From Paenibacillus albiflavus (GTDB taxonomy: Bacteria > Bacillota > Bacilli > Paenibacillales > NBRC-103111), in the NCBI RefSeq assembly GCF_004344915.1, contig NZ_SKFG01000005.1, positions 31,738 through 95,737 of the forward strand: 64,000 bases of DNA. Direction: 5' to 3'. How positions within the stretch are numbered: position 1 is the first letter of the stretch; every line of letters starts with the position of its first letter. The notes under the pieces were generated by a model that worked only from the letters and a program-made list of their open reading frames with translations, did not search any database and had not been told where the DNA came from. Below, piece by piece: positions 1-8,861 of the stretch. The position numbers were made by a program, and so were the translations under genes.

Positions 1-31
1 AAATACTAGATTTTAATCTAATTAATGCCAT

Positions 32-661
32 TCATGACGCTAAGGCGTCATGCGTGATCTGTTCAATATTGATAGGTGATCTTGCGCCTTCACTAACCAT
101 GTCGGGTAAAATATGGGCTAGGAAATAATCAACGCAGTGAAGCTTTATTCCTTTAATTTTGATCAATGCATTTCGATACATGGCGATAAATTCTTTCTCC
201 GTATTACCTCTTTGCAGTTCAGTAAAGGCCTCGTAAACCTGATCCATTTTGTCCGCAACCTCTAATATTAGACCTTCCACTGAATCGTCTTTGCCTTCGC
301 GTAGTTGTCTGCGGAAAATAGGCTTGAATTCATCTGGAATATGCTCGTCAATGAAGTGAGAGACCATACCTTCCTCAACTTGCTGCAGCATAGCACGCAG
401 TTCTAGCGAATAGTGCTTGACGGGTGTTTTAATATCTCCGATAAATATTTCGCCGTAATCATGGCTGCTCGTGATTTCATATAATTTTTTCCAATCTATA
501 GTGACTCCGTTATTTTCCTCGATATCTGCTAGTGTTTTCGCATATTGAACAACCTTCCAAGAATGAGCGGATACACTATGCTCCTCAAATTTGAATTTAC
601 CTGGGCAACGGATAATGCGCTCCAGATCGTTAAGTGATTGAAAATACGTATGAATTCCCAT
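32..661 (-). CDS. HD-domain phosphohydrolase, YfbR-like
   Basis: The 209-residue product resembles the YfbR/YedJ group of HD-domain 5'-nucleotidases, metal-dependent enzymes that dephosphorylate nucleoside monophosphates. An N-terminal His (about residue 33, in SAHSW), the HD doublet at about 67-68 (SSHDYGE) and a later Asp in EVADKMDQ fit the H...HD...D metal-binding pattern. I start at the ATG at 661 because AAAGGGAA lies about 8 nt upstream; an ATG further upstream would add 18 residues with no ribosome site. It is cytoplasmic, with no signal or membrane segment. The gene reads toward the window edge and its neighbour is divergent. The exact substrate cannot be read from sequence. Confidence 0.75.
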   Translation of the reverse strand: MGIHTYFQSLNDLERIIRCPGKFKFEEHSVSAHSWKVVQYAKTLADIEENNGVTIDWKKLYEITSSHDYGEIFIGDIKTPVKHYSLELRAMLQQVEEGMVSHFIDEHIPDEFKPIFRRQLREGKDDSVEGLILEVADKMDQVYEAFTELQRGNTEKEFIAMYRNALIKIKGIKLHCVDYFLAHILPDMVSEGARSPINIEQITHDALAS

Positions 662-861
662 ATGATGTTCCCTTTCTTTTGTAAAATGTAATGAGGTTCT
701 ATCTATAGTATACATGCTGATTGTTAACGGAGGATTAAATCAGTTCGTACCTCCATTCCCCTATGTGTGATAATTATCATCGATAGTCCAATTCTGAATT
801 TTGAATAATAGGGAGAGTCCTTATAGATAGTGCAAGGTACATATAGAGGAGCGTGAAATCG

Positions 862-1077
862 ATGGCAGCAAGCCGTGAAGTAGTGGAACAGGATTATGTT
901 ATCGAGCAGGTGAGACAGTTATATCAATGTACAGTATTGTGGTGCGAAGGGCGTCCGTGCCTAGAGTACGATAGTATCGAGGAGCTAGACAAAATATCCG
1001 ATTATGTTAAAACCCGTTTTGATAAAGATTTACTTGATGTGTTTTTTGTTGCTGTCGAAAGCATTCCACAGGAATAA
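862..1077 (+). CDS. small hypothetical protein
   Basis: A 71-residue acidic soluble protein that I do not recognise. It has a short CTVLWCEGRPC segment with three Cys and an acidic middle (EYDSIEELDKI), and no signal peptide or membrane helix. GAGGA about 11 nt upstream favours the ATG at 862 over a GTG nine bases earlier. It sits between the divergent HD gene and a chemoreceptor remnant, so context gives no function. Chance of being a real gene is moderate: codon use looks normal and the ribosome site is good. Confidence 0.5.
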   Translation: MAASREVVEQDYVIEQVRQLYQCTVLWCEGRPCLEYDSIEELDKISDYVKTRFDKDLLDVFFVAVESIPQE

Positions 1078-1090
1078 AGACCTATTTTTT

Positions 1091-1501
1091 TGTCGAACTG
1101 TTCTTTTGCTTATCGGTACGCTTGTGGCATTGCTTGCAATATTTATAATTATTTTTGTTAAGTAAAAGCCGCTTAAGTTAGTGAATGAAAAAATCACTGA
1201 AATTGCCCATAGCGGAGGGGATCTTACCGGACGACTAGATTACTCCGGCAAGGATGAAATTGGAGAAATCTCGAGATCCTTAAATGCGATGCTTGAGACC
1301 CTGCAATCCATTATTAAAGATGTCTGTAATGCCTCCGATAGTGTATTGAGTTCATCGAATAAATTGGTTGAAAATACGAAAGAAACGGCAAGTGCGACAG
1401 CGGAAATTACGAGACAGGGAGTAAGTATTGAGCAAGGGGCGGCAACATCTGTGCAAAGCACACTTGATGCCTCACATGCAATTAATGACTTGTACGTGTG
1501 A
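1091..1501 (+). pseudogene. methyl-accepting chemotaxis protein fragment
   Basis: One reading frame encodes a membrane helix (TVLLLIGTLVALLAIFII), then an in-frame TAA at 1163-1165, then a HAMP linker and the start of a chemoreceptor signalling coiled coil (KITEIAHSGGDLTGRL, DEIGEISRSLNAMLETLQ, then Ser/Thr-rich heptads). Both halves are in the same frame across the stop, so a nonsense mutation split the gene. The ligand-binding domain, the first membrane helix and most of the methylation and CheA-contact region are absent. The frame ends at 1501 in unrelated residues. It is a decayed remnant, not a functional receptor. A GTG at 1181 could restart translation, but nothing upstream of it looks like a ribosome site. 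Confidence 0.8.
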
Positions 1502-2016
1502 ATCAACAACTAGCTATACCCAATGGATGTATCTGGGACTTACACTGGTAAAAGCTCTATCTCCCCAAGGATATCCACTATGAGATTGTATTCATGCTAC
1601 GATAAGTTTTTATCTTCTGTTGGCGCGTCTAGCATTCTTTCTACATCGAAGGAGTGTCTTCAAGAACTGCTTGATGTAATCTGGCCCAGTCTACAGGTAA
1701 GAAACTTCATTTTCTTCGTTTTAATAAAAGGAATAGCGTTAACCGATTCAATAACAATCCTGCTTTCCCTGCGGCTGAAGAAAAATACAGAGCGAAATAG
1801 CATGCCAATTACGACGGACCGAGCCTTATTAGGCAATTTTGGCACGCTTGAGGTGTCGTCGGAGGTGCCGGGTCTGAATTCATTGAATAAACTAGGGGTT
1901 TACTCCAATACTTGAAAGTGTTCAGCGGCTTCATGGGTATGAACCGTGAATTTTTTGCGAAAGAATTAAAGAGAACTTTATAATGTAGATAAAGAGTGTG
2001 TTATGGAGGGAAACAA
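1502..2016. other. non-coding or decayed stretch before the two-component system
   Basis: No convincing gene. Open frames exist on both strands (1523-1915 plus, 1660-1845 minus), but neither shows a family pattern or ribosome site. The minus strand near 1530-1660 reads like degraded protein, with stops interrupting otherwise plausible residues. The right part holds one copy of a 28-bp repeat and then the leader of the response-regulator gene. Confidence 0.5.
1910..1937 (+). repeat. 28-bp direct repeat, left copy
   Basis: Starts ACTTGAAAGTGTTCAG and ends GGCTTCATGGG. It matches the copy at 9935-9962 in 27 of 28 positions and in the same orientation. The two copies bracket the AT-rich module at 2.0-9.9 kb. 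Confidence 0.75.
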
Positions 2017-2718
2017 ATGGTAAGTCATAAGTGGGTTTTAATCATAGACGATGAAGATGATTTAGCGCGTCTGATGAAGACAGTTTTACATAAAGAAGGT
2101 ATTGCAGACGTTGTAACTGCGGGGACAGTTGCGGAGGGTTGGGAGAAGTTTCAGGAGTATAATCCTGAGCTTATATTGCTAGATATTATGTTGCCAGATG
2201 GAGAAGGATATGATTTATGCAGGAAAATTCGGGAAACGTCAAATGCACCGATCTTATTTATGTCTGCAAAGGATGAGGAAATTAATAAGCTTTTAGGACT
2301 GGCGATAGGTGGAGATGATTATATTACTAAACCGTTCAGTCCAAAAGAAGTCGCTTATCGGGTAAAGGCACAGCTGAGAAGGGCTGGCTTTACAGAGGAA
2401 AAAAAGGCTCCGAAAAGTTTGCATGTTGGCCCCTTTGAGCTTAGTCCCAATGAGACAGAATTAAAAAAGAATGGCGAAGCCGTTGTGCTTACCGCCAAAG
2501 AAGTCGGTTTAATGAGCTGTTTTATGCATCATCCGAATCAGATATTAAGCAAAGAAACCTTGTTTGGACAGGTGTGGGGTGAAGATTTTTTTGGTTCCGA
2601 TAATACAGTAATGGTACATATTCGGCGCTTACGCGAAAAAATTGAGGTAGACCCTTCAATGCCTTCCTATTTATTAACGGTTAAAGGGTTAGGTTATAAA
2701 TTACATACCAAGGGGTGA
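2017..2718 (+). CDS. OmpR-family response regulator (YxdJ/BceR-like)
   Basis: A 233-residue DNA-binding response regulator. The receiver domain (about 1-120) has the acidic pocket (IIDDEDD), the phospho-acceptor Asp in LLDIMLPDGEG and the conserved Lys in TKPFSPKE; the C-terminal half is an OmpR-type winged helix (TAKEVGLMSCFMHHP, TVMVHIRRLREKIE). GGAGGG lies 6 nt before the ATG at 2017. The histidine kinase follows after 6 nt, and a BceAB-type transporter lies downstream on the other strand, so I infer that this regulator acts on that transporter. The direct-repeat operators at 7.32 and 8.78 kb are likely targets. It is low in GC compared with the pur genes. Confidence 0.9.
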   Translation: MVSHKWVLIIDDEDDLARLMKTVLHKEGIADVVTAGTVAEGWEKFQEYNPELILLDIMLPDGEGYDLCRKIRETSNAPILFMSAKDEEINKLLGLAIGGDDYITKPFSPKEVAYRVKAQLRRAGFTEEKKAPKSLHVGPFELSPNETELKKNGEAVVLTAKEVGLMSCFMHHPNQILSKETLFGQVWGEDFFGSDNTVMVHIRRLREKIEVDPSMPSYLLTVKGLGYKLHTKG

Positions 2719-2724
2719 GACAAG

Positions 2725-4167
2725 TTGAAATGGAAATTGACACTCCGCTTTTTAAGATCGGTTATGACTATTGTTGTAATCGTTGGTATTGTAAATGTGA
2801 TTTTGTTTCTTTTCCTATTCTTTTTACAGCTAAAAAATAATAATTTTGGCACTGAAGAAGCGTCTGCAGAAACCTTTAGCCGGACCTTTTCACAATATGT
2901 AGAACTACATTCTGGCAAACCTGTTGTGAACGAAGAAGGCCTCAAAAAACTGCAAGATATGAACGCCTGGGTACAATTCTTAAATAACCATGGGGAGCAA
3001 GTAGCTGCATATTACACACCTAAAGAATTGCAAACAGTGTATTCCCCTATTGAGATTGTACAAATGTATAAATATAAAGAATTAGATGCAAGCACGACTG
3101 TTTTTGTCAGCGAAGCCCAAAGATTCAGCTACTTTTTAGGGATTAAAAATCCGAAAGTAGGCCGCTATGTAATGACCTATGACTATGCTAAAATTTTTAA
3201 GGACGTTAATGTATTTCTCTCCATTTTTTTAATCGTTGATGTTCTTATTGTAATCTTCGTTGGATTTTTATTTGGGAAAAAGTTAACTGCACCACTTCAT
3301 ACATTAATAGATGGTATTCAACAGCTTAGGGAACGACGTTTTAAGAAATTGCCTACTCCCAATGGCGTTTATGAAGATGTTTTTCGCAATATGAATGAAC
3401 TATCTGAAAAGCTCGATCGACATGAAGAGGAACGTAAGCGTCTCGACCAAATGCGTGAGGAATGGATTAGCAATGTTTCGCATGACATGAAAACACCACT
3501 TGCTTCTATTCAAGGTTATGCAGAATTTATAAACGACAGTGCTACAGATTTAACAGCCCAAGAATTACATGAATATACATCAATAATCAAGAGTAAATCT
3601 ATGTATATGAAAGATTTGTTAGATGATCTCAATTTAACGATGCGTTTGCGTAATCACCAGCTATCTTTGCAATTTGAAGAGGTGAATCTCGTTCAGTTTC
3701 TACGAGAAATGACGATTGAACTTTTAAATGACCTGACATTTGGTGAACGACAGGTAGAGTTTGAGGCAAATGTGGTTAAAGCAGTGCATAAGGTGGATAA
3801 AAAATTACTAAAACGAGCGATCCTTAACTTTATCTACAACGCGCTGGTGCATAACGATGAAAATGTCGTGGTGAAGATTCGAGTGGAAACCATTAATCCA
3901 AAATATGGACAAAAGCATCCGTCCGGCAGCCTATCTCCAGATCCAGAATTTCATACCCAAATTTCGATTTCTGATAATGGCCATGGTATTCCAGCTAAAG
4001 ATCTGGAACAGGTTTTTGAACGCTACTATCGGGGTACAAATACTACAAGCAAACATGGTACTGGCTTAGGAATGGCAATCGCAAGAGATATTATTTGGGC
4101 TCATGAGGGGAAACTCGATTTGACGAGCGTTGAAAATATTGGAACCACCATTACTATACTTTTATAA
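2725..4167 (+). CDS. sensor histidine kinase with extracytoplasmic sensor domain
   Basis: A 480-residue membrane kinase starting at TTG with AAGGGG upstream. A membrane helix at about 12-33 is followed by some 120 extracytoplasmic residues, a second helix at about 162-185, a HAMP-like linker, the phospho-acceptor His at about 253 (SNVSHDMKTPLASIQGY), and the ATPase boxes N (NFIYNALVHN), G1 (DNGHGIP) and G2 (GTGLGMAI). It should phosphorylate the preceding regulator. BceS and YxdK kinases, the usual partners of such transporters, have almost no extracellular loop, so this kinase may sense its ligand directly. A bidirectional terminator follows. Confidence 0.9.
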   Translation: MKWKLTLRFLRSVMTIVVIVGIVNVILFLFLFFLQLKNNNFGTEEASAETFSRTFSQYVELHSGKPVVNEEGLKKLQDMNAWVQFLNNHGEQVAAYYTPKELQTVYSPIEIVQMYKYKELDASTTVFVSEAQRFSYFLGIKNPKVGRYVMTYDYAKIFKDVNVFLSIFLIVDVLIVIFVGFLFGKKLTAPLHTLIDGIQQLRERRFKKLPTPNGVYEDVFRNMNELSEKLDRHEEERKRLDQMREEWISNVSHDMKTPLASIQGYAEFINDSATDLTAQELHEYTSIIKSKSMYMKDLLDDLNLTMRLRNHQLSLQFEEVNLVQFLREMTIELLNDLTFGERQVEFEANVVKAVHKVDKKLLKRAILNFIYNALVHNDENVVVKIRVETINPKYGQKHPSGSLSPDPEFHTQISISDNGHGIPAKDLEQVFERYYRGTNTTSKHGTGLGMAIARDIIWAHEGKLDLTSVENIGTTITILL

Positions 4168-4200
4168 TACAATTGCCTTACTTACTCATTAGGCAGAGAA

Positions 4201-4250
4201 AAGGGCTGTTCTCCACTTACTATTTTGGAGGCAGCCCTTCTTCTATTTAT
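4201..4250. terminator. bidirectional rho-independent terminator
   Basis: AAGGGCTG..CTCCA pairs with TGGAG.CAGCCCTT across a 10-nt loop. A T-rich tract follows on the plus strand and an A-rich tract precedes it, so it can end both the kinase gene and the convergent yxeA-like gene. Confidence 0.75.
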
Positions 4251-4603
4251 TTGTTTTTTTGTGCCATTTGCGGAATATCCTCTAATTTCACTTCATCGTA
4301 TGATGATACTTGATCTCCTTTTTTTACATACATTTTTAAGTAGGCTCCTTTACGAAGATTTTTTTGTGCATTAAATTCAAGTTGAATTGTTTTACCTTTG
4401 GCATTTATAGCATCTAGTGTATACGAATAGGAGGTCATCACTGTACCATCGTTTAGTTTATATTCATGGGGTTCCCCATCCTTTGTTATTTGTAAATAGT
4501 AACTTTCGGCATTGAAGCGATTAAAGTCAAATTTAGCTAGAGCAAAGACACTTACAGCTCCTATAATAAACAAAATACCAATAGTAATTAGAAATTTTCT
4601 CAT
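4247..4603 (-). CDS. YxeA family (DUF1093) exported protein
   Basis: A 118-residue protein with one N-terminal hydrophobic segment (FLITIGILFIIGAVSVFAL), either an uncleaved anchor or a signal peptide, followed by a small beta-rich domain (YYLQITKDGEPHEY, TSYSYTLDAINAKGK, GAYLKMYVKKGDQVSSYDEV). This matches YxeA, encoded next to yxdLM in Bacillus subtilis; its biochemical role is unknown. AGAAGG sits 9 nt before the ATG at 4603 but abuts the ATG at 4612, so I use 4603. It follows the permease gene directly and is the last gene of the ABC operon. Confidence 0.8.
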   Translation of the reverse strand: MRKFLITIGILFIIGAVSVFALAKFDFNRFNAESYYLQITKDGEPHEYKLNDGTVMTSYSYTLDAINAKGKTIQLEFNAQKNLRKGAYLKMYVKKGDQVSSYDEVKLEDIPQMAQKNK

Positions 4604-4608
4604 CTCAA

Positions 4609-6528
4609 TCATCCTTCTGTTCTATTATTTTGTGTGATAATACGATTGTAAGAAGCTACGGTTAAAAAATAGTACAACCCATAAATCACTGTATAAGCAA
4701 TCATCCAGAGCAACACAGGTTTTGCTAAATCTATCATCAGTAGACTAGAGAATGCTTTTAAAGCCACCACACTGTGCAATAACCCTACTGCCAAAGGTAC
4801 AACAAAGATAACAAATACCTGTGACGCAATGGATTTCCGCATTTCTTTTGCACTGACACCCATTTTATGCAGCATATAGTACTGTGATTTATCTTCTTCT
4901 GCCTCTGTTAAAACTTTAAAGTAAATGATACTGCCTGTTGCAGCCAGAAATACGAGACCAAGGAAACTTCCGATAAAAAGTAGAGACCCCACACTTTCCA
5001 AGCTTGTTTGGTAATCTTGAGGAGCACTGGAAAATAGCGCTTCTTCAGGTAATTGCTTTGCAATTTCTTTAGATAAATCTACAGAGGCATGATCTACCCC
5101 AAGGACACGATAGTGCAGCACTTCCCCATCATTTCGCAATACTTTATACTGGTCATCCGAGACTACCACTGTTATACCTGCTGTGCCTCCATTCAATACG
5201 GTTTGTGTTTTAAAGCCTTGGAATGTGAGTTGATGGCCGTTTCCTGTCGTTATAGTTTTTCCTGTATATATAGGTGAGAACCTTTTATCATATCCAATAT
5301 CTAAAATAACCGCGTAGCCATCATTTACATTTAATTTTTCTTTATGTTGTACACTTCCTAATTTGTTGTATGTTTTTTCATCGATAACTGTATATCCTCT
5401 TTTATCAGAGCTATCGAATGTTGATGGCGAGTTTAATTCTTTCGTATGAAACGTAATGGATAGTGCTTCGATATTTTTATCGTATTTTGTATCTGATAGT
5501 ACAGCACTCACCTGTTTATCCATTTCTGCATCTGTTGATTGATACATAAAGGTATTCGGATTAATAGTTTTCGCCGAGTCATTCGTATTGTAATAAAGAC
5601 TATAGACCGCTCCACCGGCTGTTACTGTCGTAGCACTCAACACCGCAATCACAGTTAATGTACGTGCATTCCCACGGACACGATAGAGCAGTTGCGAAAT
5701 GGTCATTACATGAAGGCCTTTCCACAGCCACTTTTCATTTTTCTTAATCATTGCCAGCACAAAGCCAGTCACACTGTGGAACAATAAAAATGTACCCACA
5801 ATAACCGTTGTTAAAATAATTAATACAGTCATGAGAAATCCAATTTTTTCCCATACCTTAGAAGTGAAAATATCCTGCATCGCGAGCCAATAGCCCAAGA
5901 CAATTAGTAATACTCCAAGAACAGCTACTATCATAGATGATTTGGGCGCCACTTCTCCCTTTTTCGAAGCATGAAATAAATCAATCAGCTTAAATTTATA
6001 AATCAAGCGATAGCCTTGATACGATGTAACTAAGAAAATAAGCAGAAATACGATAGCAGTGTTCATCGCTGCTGCCGCTGAAAATGTAAAGGGTGCTACA
6101 ACGTCATAACCCATTAAATGAATCAAAATCGTCATAAATCCTTTTGAACAAAGGAACCCAAGTACAATCCCTACTACTAAAGAGAATAATCCTAATAATA
6201 AATTTTCAAAAAAGAGCATAAAGCCTATTTGACGATTACGTACACCCAGCAACGCATACAATGCCACTTCTTTTTTACGTTTTTTCATAAAAAATGAATT
6301 AGAATAGGCGATAAATATGGCAACGAAAAAGATAAGGATGACTGCCGCCCCACTCATTAGTGAACCTAGTTTTTGCGATGAAGCCGTCTGTTCTGCAATC
6401 GTATCACTATATTTTAATGTCACAAATGTAAAGTAAATGATGATACTAAACACCATCGATGCAATGTATAAAAAATATTGAGAAAAGTTTCGTGCTATAT
6501 TTCTTCTTGCTAGACTAAATAACGTCAT
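4609..6528 (-). CDS. BceB/YxdM-type FtsX-family ABC transporter permease
   Basis: A 639-residue permease. An N-terminal helix and FtsX-type helices (about 20-300) precede a large extracellular domain of roughly 210 residues, then further helices near the C-terminus (GSLLFIGSFLGLVFLAATG and two more). Ten helices with a big loop between helices 7 and 8 is the BceB-type plan; these transporters confer resistance to or sense antimicrobial peptides that act on lipid II-cycle intermediates. It overlaps the ATPase gene by 14 nt, as translationally coupled partners often do. The ligand cannot be inferred from sequence; YxdLM of B. subtilis responds to cationic peptide LL-37, which is only a family hint. 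Confidence 0.9.
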   Translation of the reverse strand: MTLFSLARRNIARNFSQYFLYIASMVFSIIIYFTFVTLKYSDTIAEQTASSQKLGSLMSGAAVILIFFVAIFIAYSNSFFMKKRKKEVALYALLGVRNRQIGFMLFFENLLLGLFSLVVGIVLGFLCSKGFMTILIHLMGYDVVAPFTFSAAAAMNTAIVFLLIFLVTSYQGYRLIYKFKLIDLFHASKKGEVAPKSSMIVAVLGVLLIVLGYWLAMQDIFTSKVWEKIGFLMTVLIILTTVIVGTFLLFHSVTGFVLAMIKKNEKWLWKGLHVMTISQLLYRVRGNARTLTVIAVLSATTVTAGGAVYSLYYNTNDSAKTINPNTFMYQSTDAEMDKQVSAVLSDTKYDKNIEALSITFHTKELNSPSTFDSSDKRGYTVIDEKTYNKLGSVQHKEKLNVNDGYAVILDIGYDKRFSPIYTGKTITTGNGHQLTFQGFKTQTVLNGGTAGITVVVSDDQYKVLRNDGEVLHYRVLGVDHASVDLSKEIAKQLPEEALFSSAPQDYQTSLESVGSLLFIGSFLGLVFLAATGSIIYFKVLTEAEEDKSQYYMLHKMGVSAKEMRKSIASQVFVIFVVPLAVGLLHSVVALKAFSSLLMIDLAKPVLLWMIAYTVIYGLYYFLTVASYNRIITQNNRTEG

Positions 6529-7282
6529 CTACCTCACCCCCAATGGCTGCATGAACATCTAAGATCTCTTGGAAGAAGGCTTTGCGTGTCTGATCACGAC
6601 GATATATTTCTGTTGAAAATGAACCATCCTTGATGAAAATAATCCGGCGGCAGAAGCTTGCGGCAAATGCATCATGGGTCACCATCATAATGGTCGAATT
6701 GTTATTTTCATTTAAAGTACTTAAGCTTTCCAATAAATCTGTTGCTGATTTGGAGTCGAGTGCACCTGTTGGTTCATCAGCCAAAATCAGTGCAGGCTCT
6801 GTCACAAGCGCTCTAGCCGCAGCGGTTCTTTGCTTTTGACCACCAGAAATTTGGTAAGGATATTTTGCCAGTAAATCTTCAATACCAAATACTTTAGAGA
6901 TCTGAGTCACGAGGTGATTGATTTTCTTCGCTGGAATTTTAGCAATCGCCAGAGGAAGCAATATGTTTTCCTTTACAGTCAAGGAATCGAGTAAATTGTA
7001 ATCTTGGAAGATGAAACCGAGATTATCACGTCGGAAGTCTGCCAAAGCTGTTTCCTTCATATCATGAATACTCTTATTCTTCATATAAATCTTCCCTTCA
7101 GTTGGAGAATCAATGGTTGCTAACAAATTTAGCAAGGTTGATTTTCCCGCTCCGGAAGGTCCCATAATCCCTACAAACTCACCTGCATGAATGTCAAAAG
7201 ACACGTTTTCTAACGCTGTGTAAGCAGCACTTAACTTCCCGTACACTTTTTTTATATTTTCTATTTTTAATAATGGTTCCAT
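6515..7282 (-). CDS. BceA/YxdL-type ABC transporter ATPase
   Basis: A 255-residue ATP-binding subunit with Walker A (GPSGAGKST), Q-loop (FIFQDYNLL), signature (SGGQKQR), Walker B (LILADEPTGALDS) and the switch His (MMVTHD). The sequence belongs to the MacB/LolD/BceA group that drives FtsX-type permeases. The ATG at 7282 has AGGTG about 7 nt upstream. It heads a three-gene minus-strand operon with the permease and YxeA, and its promoter lies at 7314-7358 with a two-repeat operator shared with the DUF418 gene. Confidence 0.93.
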   Translation of the reverse strand: MEPLLKIENIKKVYGKLSAAYTALENVSFDIHAGEFVGIMGPSGAGKSTLLNLLATIDSPTEGKIYMKNKSIHDMKETALADFRRDNLGFIFQDYNLLDSLTVKENILLPLAIAKIPAKKINHLVTQISKVFGIEDLLAKYPYQISGGQKQRTAAARALVTEPALILADEPTGALDSKSATDLLESLSTLNENNNSTIMMVTHDAFAASFCRRIIFIKDGSFSTEIYRRDQTRKAFFQEILDVHAAIGGEVDDVI

Positions 7283-7313
7283 TCATTTCACCTCTTAATT
7301 TGCTGATGCTTAT

Positions 7314-7358
7314 ACTATAGGCTGCGAACCTTACAGCAAATTCATGCCAACCTTACAA
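7314..7358 (-). promoter_or_regulatory. response-regulator operator and promoter of the ABC operon
   Basis: Read on the minus strand, two direct repeats TGTAAGGTTGGCA and TGTAAGGTTCGCA start 22 bp apart, and a TATAGT -10 box follows 3 bp after the second. No -35 consensus is visible. Two same-face sites covering the -35 region are typical of activation by an OmpR-family dimer. The arrangement recurs almost unchanged at 8777-8820. Confidence 0.7.
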
Positions 7359-7377
7359 CAAGCTTAAATCTACAAAA

Positions 7378-7424
7378 AAAGGGATACCCCGTAGCCATTT
7401 AAGACTACTACGGGGTACCCCTTT
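7378..7424. terminator. rho-independent terminator
   Basis: AAAGGGATACCCCGTAG and CTACGGGGTACCCCTTT form a near-perfect 17-bp stem, with A and T tracts on both sides. It ends transcription of the VanZ-RDD gene before the ABC operon promoter. Confidence 0.8.
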
Positions 7425-7524
7425 GCTATTGAATAGGATTTAGGTGAGTGTTTTGAGTGGGCGCTCCGCGGAGCTGTCTCCGCAATCTTCTCTAAAAATA
7501 ACAAAAAGGAATCGCCCTTCTACA

Positions 7525-8673
7525 TTATTTTTTTCTAGTTGTATATAAATCAGAAGCTTCATCAAAGTAGAAGCGGCGTTTTTCTTTGCCAAACACGACT
7601 AACATAACATGGATGAACAACACGATCGTTAAAGTGATATAGGTCAATCCAGCACCTAGCGTTAAGAATATAGATGCCTTATAAAATGGAGAATCCATTG
7701 ATATTTCTAGGTTATTCAAAGTATTCGCAATTACTGTTGTGAAGTATATCGCGTAAATAGCACCAAAACGTTTAAATAATCGCTTGTTTGTTTCCACTCG
7801 ACTTACTTTACTGTCATAGCGATAGCGCATAATTTTCGTACCGACTGTCGATCCGTTCCAAATCCATGGAATAATAAACAATGTTACAGAAAGTGTAATT
7901 GTAGTCGCAATAAATTCACTAACCATATTAACGTTGGTCATACTCAACACAACTTTAACTACCATGTTGCTGATAAATATATCAATCATAACAGCTAGCA
8001 ACACAGACATTCCTCTTACTTCATCAAGAGCCAATAATCTTTCTGCTTTCTCATTAATTTTCTTTTTTGATGGGAATAACGCTAACACGGCTGGAGCAAT
8101 AAAGAAACCCAGTACCCCGCCAGTAGTATTCAACAATAAATCATCCACATCAAAAATGCGATAAGGGCAATTATAAATTCCGTAAATGCCGGTTATCTGT
8201 GTTACCTCATAAAATAATGTTAATAAGAACGTGATTCCTAGCGCTTTCTTCCAGTATTTCTTGTCTTGAAAAAAGTATCGCAAATAAATACCAAAAGGTA
8301 ATAAAAGCAAGAAATTGAAAAACGCTTGATAGAATGATGGTTGGCTAAATAACAGTCTATAAGTTGCAGGCTGTGATAAAACGATACCACTATTCCCTAA
8401 GTTGTTCACTATAAATTGAAATGGCATAAGTGAATAATGTTGTGTACCCGGTTTTTGTAGCGAACAAGTATTACGTATTTCTGGCAACGGCAACAAAACT
8501 AAAAATAACGCTGCTAGAAAGTAGAAGATAAATGAAAATGAAATTAACGTGGTAGAAAATGGAAGATAGTTATATTTTCTATATGTATAAATGAGCCATG
8601 GGATAGATAAGGCAAATGCTAAAACAACAAAACAGATCGCTGCCACAAAGATTGGTTGAGTATATACTGACAT
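7525..8673 (-). CDS. VanZ-RDD fusion membrane protein
   Basis: A 382-residue integral membrane protein. The N-terminal part (about 1-210) is VanZ-like: four to five helices and the conserved LPFGIYLRYFF, YEVTQ and DVDDLLLNTTGGVLGF segments. VanZ proteins give low-level teicoplanin or lipoglycopeptide resistance in some hosts. The C-terminal part (about 215-375) is an RDD domain, with the family's Arg/Asp pair in DEVRGMSVLLAVMIDIF and GSTVGTKIMRYR. The fusion type occurs in Firmicutes. AAGGGAG lies 8 nt upstream of the ATG. It lies between the ABC operon and the divergent DUF418 gene, so a role in envelope stress is plausible but inferred. Confidence 0.85.
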   Translation of the reverse strand: MSVYTQPIFVAAICFVVLAFALSIPWLIYTYRKYNYLPFSTTLISFSFIFYFLAALFLVLLPLPEIRNTCSLQKPGTQHYSLMPFQFIVNNLGNSGIVLSQPATYRLLFSQPSFYQAFFNFLLLLPFGIYLRYFFQDKKYWKKALGITFLLTLFYEVTQITGIYGIYNCPYRIFDVDDLLLNTTGGVLGFFIAPAVLALFPSKKKINEKAERLLALDEVRGMSVLLAVMIDIFISNMVVKVVLSMTNVNMVSEFIATTITLSVTLFIIPWIWNGSTVGTKIMRYRYDSKVSRVETNKRLFKRFGAIYAIYFTTVIANTLNNLEISMDSPFYKASIFLTLGAGLTYITLTIVLFIHVMLVVFGKEKRRFYFDEASDLYTTRKK

Positions 8674-8776
8674 TGTTTCTCCCTTTCAAACACTAAATTT
8701 ATTAAGTATTTATATTTACCATAAAACTGATTCTAATTCAACTGGAGTTGGAACATTTTATCATATTTAAGGATCC

Positions 8777-8820
8777 TGTAATGTTGGCATTAATTTAATG
8801 TAAGGTTCGCAACTTATACT
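8777..8820 (+). promoter_or_regulatory. response-regulator operator and promoter of the DUF418 gene
   Basis: Repeats TGTAATGTTGGCA (8777) and TGTAAGGTTCGCA (8799) start 22 bp apart, and a TATACT -10 box follows 3 bp after the second. Spacing, sequence and the -10 position match the ABC operon operator, so both promoters probably answer to the same regulator. Confidence 0.7.
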
Positions 8821-8861
8821 GACTTCTAGCAAATAAAATTATTTTCAAAGGAGAAACATTA

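Noticed and set aside
1523..1915. 130-residue plus-strand frame
   Set aside because: No family pattern, no ribosome site, and it overlaps decayed DNA and the repeat.
7440..7500. GCTCCGCGGAGC palindrome as an additional regulator site
   Set aside because: Single short palindrome with no partner at other promoters.
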